39,305 nt of DNA from Betaproteobacteria bacterium (GTDB taxonomy: Bacteria > Pseudomonadota > Gammaproteobacteria > Burkholderiales > SG8-39), in NCBI GenBank assembly GCA_016177575.1, contig JACOVA010000009.1, forward strand, positions 1 through 39,305. Reading direction: 5' to 3'. Under the pieces are notes generated by a model that had not been told where the DNA came from, did not search any database, and worked only from the letters and a program-made list of their open reading frames with translations. A program made the translations under genes and the position numbers. The first letter of the stretch is position 1; every line of letters starts with the position of its first letter. Of this stretch, positions 34,814 through 39,305 are shown one piece after another.

Positions 34814-34842
34814 AGTCTAGCGCGTCAAACTGACTTTGACAA
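34814..34842 (-). promoter_or_regulatory. promoter of the HTH-aminotransferase gene with an internal inverted repeat (putative operator)
   Basis: On the minus strand TTGTCA (34842-34837) and TAGACT (34819-34814) are separated by 17 bases, a good sigma-70 promoter. GTCAAA-CTGAC-TTTGAC (34824-34840) is a perfect six-base inverted repeat that overlaps the -35 and fills most of the spacer. Transcription would start near 34807, at the GTG itself, so the HTH part would be leaderless. The repeat is a natural candidate for binding by the encoded HTH domain, which would be autoregulation. Confidence 0.6.
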
Positions 34843-34844
34843 GC

Positions 34845-35603
34845 CTACTTTTGCACGGGCAGGCGGGACGCGCCGAGACGCCCGACGAGGGGGAGCTTGA
34901 GGGCGGGGTCGAAGGGATTGATGCCGAAGGTGAGGCCGAGGATGTTCACTTCCAGACCCTCGACGCCGCTCGCAGTGAGCGCGAACAGGCCGCCGAGCGA
35001 GAACTGCCCGCCGCTGCCGCTCGGCGCGGCGCCGAACAGCGACTCGCGGTAGTCCTTGCCGATCGCGGTCGCCGGGAAGTCCACTTCGAGCTCCGGCACC
35101 GCGCGCGCGATCCAGGCCGTGAAGGTGTTCGAGTTCGGCCCGGGCCAGACGGTGTACTCGTCCGCGTACGGGTAGGCGCGCGCCGCCGCATCTATGCGCG
35201 GAATCAGCTTCGCGGCCTCGGCGCCGCGCTGGTCGGCGAGCAGCTCGGGTGCGTTGCCGAACCAGCGCGCGTCCGGCTCGCGCCGGTGGATCGCGAGCGC
35301 GCTACCGGCCCAGCGCAGCCGCCAGCCGATCACCTCGTACACCGTGTAGGCGCGCGCGCCCGCCGGCTTCACCGCCACCCAGGTGTGCACGCCGAACAGG
35401 CCGCGCATGCCCCAGGTGCGCGCGGCGTAGACCTGCACCACCGCCTCCGGGGTCGCCGCCGGGTCGGGCGCGAGGCCCACCGGCTCGTGGCTCGCGTTGC
35501 GCCAGTCCTGCGCGATCACGCTGCGCCCGACCACCGCCACGACAAGCATCAGCCCTGCGAAGAGGAAGCAAGCCATCAGGCGGTTGCGGCGGCGCAAATT
35601 CAC
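34845..35603 (-). CDS. DUF3750 family protein
   Basis: A 252-residue protein of the DUF3750 family. An N-terminal membrane or signal segment (LMACFLFAGLMLVVAVVG, about 9-26) precedes a conserved part: VQVYAARTWGMRGLFGVHTWVAVKP, YTVYEVIGWRL and the motif DEYTVWPGPNSNTFTAWIAR, then GLTFGINPFDPALKLP. His and Cys/Asn/Ser residues in these motifs hint at a hydrolase-like fold, but no function is known. GTG at 35603 starts three bases after ttcA; ATG at 35576 is an alternative. The stop lies three bases before the next promoter's -35. Confidence 0.85.
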   Translation of the reverse strand: MNLRRRNRLMACFLFAGLMLVVAVVGRSVIAQDWRNASHEPVGLAPDPAATPEAVVQVYAARTWGMRGLFGVHTWVAVKPAGARAYTVYEVIGWRLRWAGSALAIHRREPDARWFGNAPELLADQRGAEAAKLIPRIDAAARAYPYADEYTVWPGPNSNTFTAWIARAVPELEVDFPATAIGKDYRESLFGAAPSGSGGQFSLGGLFALTASGVEGLEVNILGLTFGINPFDPALKLPLVGRLGASRLPVQK

Positions 35604-35606
35604 CCG

Positions 35607-36461
35607 TTATTCGGCAAACAAAGGCTCGCCAAGTTCCTTGCCCGGCGCGAAAACCGGCTTCAATGCCGCAAAATCGAACAGCTTGCGGTCGAGCAGGTGC
35701 GAGGGACTGACCGCGGTGAGGGCGCGCAGGATCGACTCGATGCGGCCCGGGTGCTGCCGCCGCCATTGCCGCAGCAGCTCGCTCACCGCCTTGCGCTGCA
35801 GGTTTTCCTGCGAGCCGCAAAGCGTGCAGGGGATGAGGGGAAAAGCCCTTGCCCTCGCATATTCAATCAAGTCTTCCTCGGCAACATAGGCCAGGGGCCG
35901 GATGACGACGTGCCGGCGGTCGTCGGAGAGGAGCTTCGCCGGCATCGCCTTCAACTTGCCGCCGTGGAAGAGGTTGAGGAAAAAGGTCGCGAGGATGTCG
36001 TCGCGGTGGTGCCCGAGGGCGATCCGCGTCGCGCCGAGCTCGCCCGCGACGCGGTACAGCGCCCCGCGGCGCAGGCGCGAGCACAGCGAGCACATGGTCT
36101 TGCCCTCGGGGATCAGCCGCTTCACCACCGAGTAGGTGTCCTGCTCGACGATGCGGAACGGCACGCCGCGCGATGCGAGGTACTCGGGCAGCACGCGCTG
36201 CGGGAATCCGGGCTGCCTTTGGTCCAGGTTGACCGCGATCAGCTCGAACTTGACCGGCGACTTTTGCTGCAGCGAGAGCAGAACGTCGAGCAAGCCGTAG
36301 CTGTCCTTGCCGCCCGACAGGCACACCATCACCCGCTCGCCCTCGCCGATCATGCCGAAGTCGGCGATCGCCTCGCCCGCCTGGCGCCGGATGCGCTTGG
36401 CGAGCTTGCCCGCTTCATAGTCGGCCCGACGGGAATCCGCCGGCGCACGCCCCTTATTCAT
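35607..36461 (-). CDS. ttcA: tRNA 2-thiocytidine(32) synthetase TtcA
   Basis: An ATP- and [4Fe-4S]-dependent enzyme that thiolates cytidine 32 of some tRNAs. The 284 residues hold the PP-loop SGGKDS (49-54). The first Cys pair is in [14 protein letters not shown], and [13 protein letters not shown] supplies the third cluster-type cysteine; [15 protein letters not shown] and [12 protein letters not shown] are also conserved. Length and motifs match TtcA. It is followed by DUF3750 after three bases and preceded by the pteridine reductase on the same strand. Confidence 0.96.
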   Translation of the reverse strand: MNKGRAPADSRRADYEAGKLAKRIRRQAGEAIADFGMIGEGERVMVCLSGGKDSYGLLDVLLSLQQKSPVKFELIAVNLDQRQPGFPQRVLPEYLASRGVPFRIVEQDTYSVVKRLIPEGKTMCSLCSRLRRGALYRVAGELGATRIALGHHRDDILATFFLNLFHGGKLKAMPAKLLSDDRRHVVIRPLAYVAEEDLIEYARARAFPLIPCTLCGSQENLQRKAVSELLRQWRRQHPGRIESILRALTAVSPSHLLDRKLFDFAALKPVFAPGKELGEPLFAE

Positions 36462-36482
36462 AGGGTCGATTATGTATCAAGC

Positions 36483-37229
36483 CTAGAGAAAAACCGACCG
36501 GCCGCCGTCCACCGCCAGCACCTGTCCGGTGATGAAGGGCGCGGTGGCGAGGAAATGCACCGCCCGCGCGATCTCCTCGGGCGCGCCCAGGCGCCCGAGC
36601 GGCGTGCTGGCGACGACGCGGCCGCGCTCCGGCGGCGCGAACTGGCCGTCCTCGGGCCAGGCGATCGCGCCCGGGGCGACGGCGTTGACGCGCACTTCGG
36701 GCGCGAGCTCGAGCGCGAGCGCGCGCGTGAGCGCGGCGAGCCCGGATTTCGCGACGCTGTAGACGAGGTAGCCCTTGAGCGGGCGCTCGGCGTGGATGTC
36801 GGCGAGGTTCACGACCGCGCCGCGCTGCTGCGCCAGGTGCGGCGCCGCCTCCTGCGCGAGGAAAAGCGGCGCGCGCAGGTTCGATCCGACCAGGTCCTCC
36901 CAGTGGCCGGGCTCGATCGAACCGATCGCGGTCGGATAGAAGGTCGAGGCGTTGTTGACCAGCAGGTCGAGGCGCCCGAAGCGCTCCAGCGCCGCGCTCA
37001 CCAGCGCTCGCGGCGCGATCGGCGCGAGCAGATCGGCCTTCACACGCAGGGCGCTGCCCGCGCGCGCCGCGTTCAGCTCGCCTTCGAGCTTCGCCGCGTC
37101 TGCCTCCGCGCCGCGGTAGTGCAGCACGACGCTCGCGCCCGCGGCGTGCAGGCGGCGCGCGATCGAGGCGCCGATGCGCCGCGCGGCGCCGGTGACGAGC
37201 GCGACTTTTCCTTCCAAGCGGTCGTCCAT
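36483..37229 (-). CDS. short-chain dehydrogenase/reductase, pteridine reductase (FolM/PTR1) type
   Basis: A 248-residue NADPH-dependent SDR. The cofactor loop is TGAARRIG (13-20), the RIG form typical of pteridine reductases. LVNNASTFYPTAIGS, the catalytic Tyr-Lys in YSVAKSG, and the end GQVLAVDGGRSVFL follow. It probably reduces dihydro-pterins such as dihydromonapterin or dihydrofolate. The start is ATG at 37229; the longer open frame is a shadow of the divergent methyltransferase. It diverges from the MidA-like gene, with 33 bases between. Confidence 0.9.
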   Translation of the reverse strand: MDDRLEGKVALVTGAARRIGASIARRLHAAGASVVLHYRGAEADAAKLEGELNAARAGSALRVKADLLAPIAPRALVSAALERFGRLDLLVNNASTFYPTAIGSIEPGHWEDLVGSNLRAPLFLAQEAAPHLAQQRGAVVNLADIHAERPLKGYLVYSVAKSGLAALTRALALELAPEVRVNAVAPGAIAWPEDGQFAPPERGRVVASTPLGRLGAPEEIARAVHFLATAPFITGQVLAVDGGRSVFL

Positions 37230-37262
37230 GGGCAACGGCGATTCTAGGGTAAATTCTCCGGC

Positions 37263-38387
37263 ATGCGACCTGCCGAGTTGCCGGCGCCGGATCCCGGCGC
37301 GCTCGCGGCGAGCCGGATGCTGCTCGAGCGCATCGGCGCGGAGCTGGGCGCGGCGGGCAACTGGATCCCGTTCGCGCGCTACATGGAGCTCGTGCTGCAC
37401 GAGCCGGGGCTGGGCTACTACGCGGCCGGCGCGCGCAAGCTGGGCGCGGGCGGCGATTTCGTCACCGCGCCGGGGCTCTCGCCGCTGTTCGCGCGCGCGC
37501 TCGCGCGCCAGGTGAAGGAGCTCCTCGAGCCGGGCGAGTCCGTGCTCGAGTTCGGTGCAGGTTCCGGGGCGCTTGCCGAAGTCATGCTGGAAGAGCTTTC
37601 AGTTCCATACCTCGTCCTGGAAACCAGTTCTGAAATGAAACAACGGCAACAGCAGCGCCTCGGCAATCGCGCGCGCTGGATCGATCGCCTGCCGCAGAGA
37701 TTTCGCGGCGTCATGCTCGCCAACGAAGTGCTCGACGCGATGCCGGTGCATGCGGTGGCGTGGACGCGCGAGCGAGTGCTCGAGCGCGGCGTGTGCGCGA
37801 ACGAGGGCCAGCTTGCCTGGTCGGAGCGCGCGGCAGAGGGTCAGGTCCTCGACGCGGCGAGGCAGATCGGCATCGAGATTCCTCCCTCGGGCCGCTACGA
37901 GAGCGAGCTGGCGCTGTTCGCGCGTGCCTGGATGCGCTCGCTCGGCCGCTTGCTCGAGCGCGGCGCGCTACTGATCGTCGACTACGGCTTTCCGCAGCGC
38001 GAATACTTCCATCCGCAGCGCTCGATGGGCACGCTCGCCTGCCATTACCGGCATCGCGTGCACGGCGACCCGTTCTGGCTGCCCGGCCTGCAGGACGTGA
38101 CCGCGCACGTCGATTTCAGCGCGCTCGCGCGCGCCGCCGCCGAGGGCGGGCTCGAGGTGCTCGGCTTCGCGACGCAGGCGCAGTTCCTGGTCAACTGCGG
38201 CATCACCGACCTGCTCGCCGAGTACGGCCCGGCCGATACGCCGCGCTACGTCGCCGCAGCGGCCGCGGCACAGAAATTGCTCTCGCCCTCGGAGATGGGC
38301 GAATTGTTCAAGGTGCTGGCAGTCGGGCGCGGCGTCGACGGTCCGCTGCTCGGCTTCGCGCGTGGCGAGCGCTCGCATGCACTTTAG
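37263..38387 (+). CDS. MidA/NDUFAF7-like SAM-dependent methyltransferase (DUF185)
   Basis: A 374-residue class I methyltransferase. Near the N-terminus it has IPFARYMELVLHEPGLGYYAAG, the family hallmark, then the SAM motif VLEFGAGSGALAEVML, and LANEVLDAMPVH with its conserved Glu-Asp. The C-terminal part has LIVDYGFPQREYFHPQRSMGTLACHYRHRVH. In mitochondria the homologue methylates an arginine of complex I subunit NDUFS2; the bacterial target is uncertain. Pairing with the pteridine reductase is usual in betaproteobacteria. Its last 11 bases overlap the cytochrome gene. Confidence 0.92.
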   Translation: MRPAELPAPDPGALAASRMLLERIGAELGAAGNWIPFARYMELVLHEPGLGYYAAGARKLGAGGDFVTAPGLSPLFARALARQVKELLEPGESVLEFGAGSGALAEVMLEELSVPYLVLETSSEMKQRQQQRLGNRARWIDRLPQRFRGVMLANEVLDAMPVHAVAWTRERVLERGVCANEGQLAWSERAAEGQVLDAARQIGIEIPPSGRYESELALFARAWMRSLGRLLERGALLIVDYGFPQREYFHPQRSMGTLACHYRHRVHGDPFWLPGLQDVTAHVDFSALARAAAEGGLEVLGFATQAQFLVNCGITDLLAEYGPADTPRYVAAAAAAQKLLSPSEMGELFKVLAVGRGVDGPLLGFARGERSHAL

Positions 38388-39018
38388 CTTTCTGATTTTC
38401 CTTTTCCTGAGTTTTTCCTCTGCGGCAGACGAAGCGGACGCCGCGCGCAGGCGCTGGGCGGAAAGTCCCTACGGACTGCTGCTCGAGCGCATCCTGCCGC
38501 CCGGGTTCGAGCCGGCGATGCTGCCCGAGCCCGCTTCGCGCGGCGCGCGGCTGACGCGCCGCTACTGCGTGCAGTGCCACAACCTCGCCAACCCGGCCAT
38601 GCACGAGCGCAGGAAATGGCCGCCGACCGTCGAGCGCATGGTGCTGCGCATGCAAGGCAAGGGCAACCTGGGCCCGCTCATGGGCGAGATGATGGCGGGC
38701 GTGGAGGCGCCGACGCCGGCGGAAAAGAAGGCGCTCGTCGCCTACCTGCGCAGGCACGCGCAGAAGCCGCTCGACCCGAAGAAATACCCGGAGGTGAACG
38801 CGCGCTCGGGCGAATCGTTCCGCCTCGCCTGCAACCAGTGCCACGCGCTGCCCGATCCGCGGCGCTACACCGCCAAAGAGTGGCCGGAGGTGGTGGCACG
38901 CATGCAGAAGAACATGGAATGGATGAACCGCGTCGTCGGCAGCAAGCCCCTGCCCGGCGAGCCGCGGCTGAGAATCGAGGAGATCAACACCTTCCTTGCC
39001 AAGTACGCGCGGCCCTAG
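38377..39018 (+). CDS. periplasmic dihaem cytochrome c
   Basis: A 213-residue exported electron carrier. The signal peptide is MHFSFLIFLFLSFSSAADE (cleavage near residue 16-17). Two haem c sites are present: CVQCH (64-68) and CNQCH (152-156). Each is followed by a similar segment (RRKWPPTVERMVLRMQ and AKEWPEVVARMQKNMEWM), whose methionines could be the distal ligands, so the protein looks like an internal duplication. The exact partner is unknown. The start is ATG at 38377, inside the end of the MidA-like gene. Confidence 0.9.
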   Translation: MHFSFLIFLFLSFSSAADEADAARRRWAESPYGLLLERILPPGFEPAMLPEPASRGARLTRRYCVQCHNLANPAMHERRKWPPTVERMVLRMQGKGNLGPLMGEMMAGVEAPTPAEKKALVAYLRRHAQKPLDPKKYPEVNARSGESFRLACNQCHALPDPRRYTAKEWPEVVARMQKNMEWMNRVVGSKPLPGEPRLRIEEINTFLAKYARP

Positions 39019-39084
39019 CCGCCGCTACAGGCCGCGCGCCTCGAGCCAACCGAGGATCGCCTGCGCCGCGGACTGCCAGCTGCA

Positions 39085-39305
39085 TCAGGACGGCACGGCC
39101 ATGCCCCTGGCGACCGCCGGCCGAGCGCCAATCGCCTCGTACCAGCGCTTGACCCGCGGAAAGTCGGCCAGGTCGACCCGGTGCCACTCGTAGCGCGCCA
39201 CCCAGGGGTAGGTCGCGATGTCGGCGATCGAGTATTCGCCGGCGAAGTATTCGTGCCGCTCGAAATGGCGGTCCATGACTCCGTACAGGCGCCTCGCCTC
39301 CCGGC
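39085..39305 (-). CDS. glutathione S-transferase, C-terminal part, cut by the window edge
   Basis: The visible 73 codons encode the C-terminal helical domain of a GST: RRLYGVMDRHFERHEYFAGEYSIADIATYPWV, then DFPRVKRWYEAIGARPAVARGMAVP. The SIADIA motif, with its N-capping box, is the family hallmark; the nearest match is the YfcG/nu-like type that works with glutathione disulfides. The N-terminal thioredoxin-like domain is outside the window. The frame ends at TGA 39085 just after GMAVPS, somewhat earlier than in relatives. Beyond that stop the same frame stays protein-like for 18 codons to TAG. Confidence 0.88.
   Translation of the reverse strand, partial: REARRLYGVMDRHFERHEYFAGEYSIADIATYPWVARYEWHRVDLADFPRVKRWYEAIGARPAVARGMAVPS

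Noticed and set aside
34836-37247. About 800-codon plus-strand open frame opposite DUF3750, ttcA and the pteridine reductase
   Set aside because: All three minus-strand genes have clear motifs and starts. The plus-strand translation is low-complexity and resembles no protein.

Overview
The window is a dense, very GC-rich stretch of chromosome with short gaps, many ATGA-type stop/start overlaps and GTG or TTG starts. It looks like a betaproteobacterium of no genus I can name. The gene neighbourhoods known from that class support this: bioC/comF/trmL/gpsA/secB/grxC/rhodanese/gpmA/envC/ctpA; slmA/5'-nucleotidase/argB; metK divergent from lpxL-dapF-DUF484-xerC; an SAH riboswitch before ahcY; and ttcA/pteridine reductase/MidA. 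I see no phage, insertion sequence, CRISPR array, tRNA or rRNA gene.

Layout. 1-1761 (minus): cytochrome oxidase genes, a damaged 5' part of ctaD and an intact coxB fused to cytochrome c. 1864-7784: bioC and an amidase (minus), comF-trmL (plus), then gpsA, an SH3-like secreted protein, secB, grxC and a membrane rhodanese (minus). 7825-11967 (plus): gpmA, an EnvC-like factor, a CtpA protease and a ThiF/MoeB E1-like enzyme. 11951-14921 (minus): a cysteine-free IscA-like protein, slmA, a HAD nucleotidase, argB and a small heat-shock protein with a sigma-32-type promoter. 14993-15904 (plus): ECF sigma factor, zinc anti-sigma factor and CWC protein. 15957-25150 (minus): a COG0523 GTPase, then thioredoxin-like, rlmI, xerC, DUF484, dapF, a DegT aminotransferase, a Gfo/Idh/MocA dehydrogenase and two LpxL-type acyltransferases in one compact run. 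25208-26365 (plus): metK. 26377-29700 (minus): a small membrane protein, an ArnT-like transferase, a VTT-domain protein and a GT2 glycosyltransferase. 29744-32261 (plus): promoter, SAH riboswitch, terminator, ahcY and a MetF-like reductase. 32219-37229 (minus): a DUF457-type membrane protein, an HTH-aminotransferase fusion, DUF3750, ttcA and a pteridine reductase. 37263-39018 (plus): MidA-like methyltransferase and a dihaem cytochrome c. A truncated GST closes the window (minus).

Themes. The methyl cycle is represented by metK, ahcY and a MetF-like gene within 7 kb, the last two behind an SAH-sensing leader whose pseudoknot strand is also the 5' arm of a terminator. Envelope biogenesis fills the middle: two late lipid A acyltransferases share an operon with a dehydrogenase/aminotransferase pair resembling GnnA/GnnB (a route to 2,3-diamino-glucose lipid A), close to an ArnT-like/GT2/VTT set. 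The most unusual single gene is a class V aminotransferase with an in-frame N-terminal Cro/YdaS-like HTH, with an inverted repeat inside its own promoter and a strong internal ribosome-binding site at the aminotransferase start. Both window ends carry damaged genes (ctaD, GST), so assembly error must be considered there.
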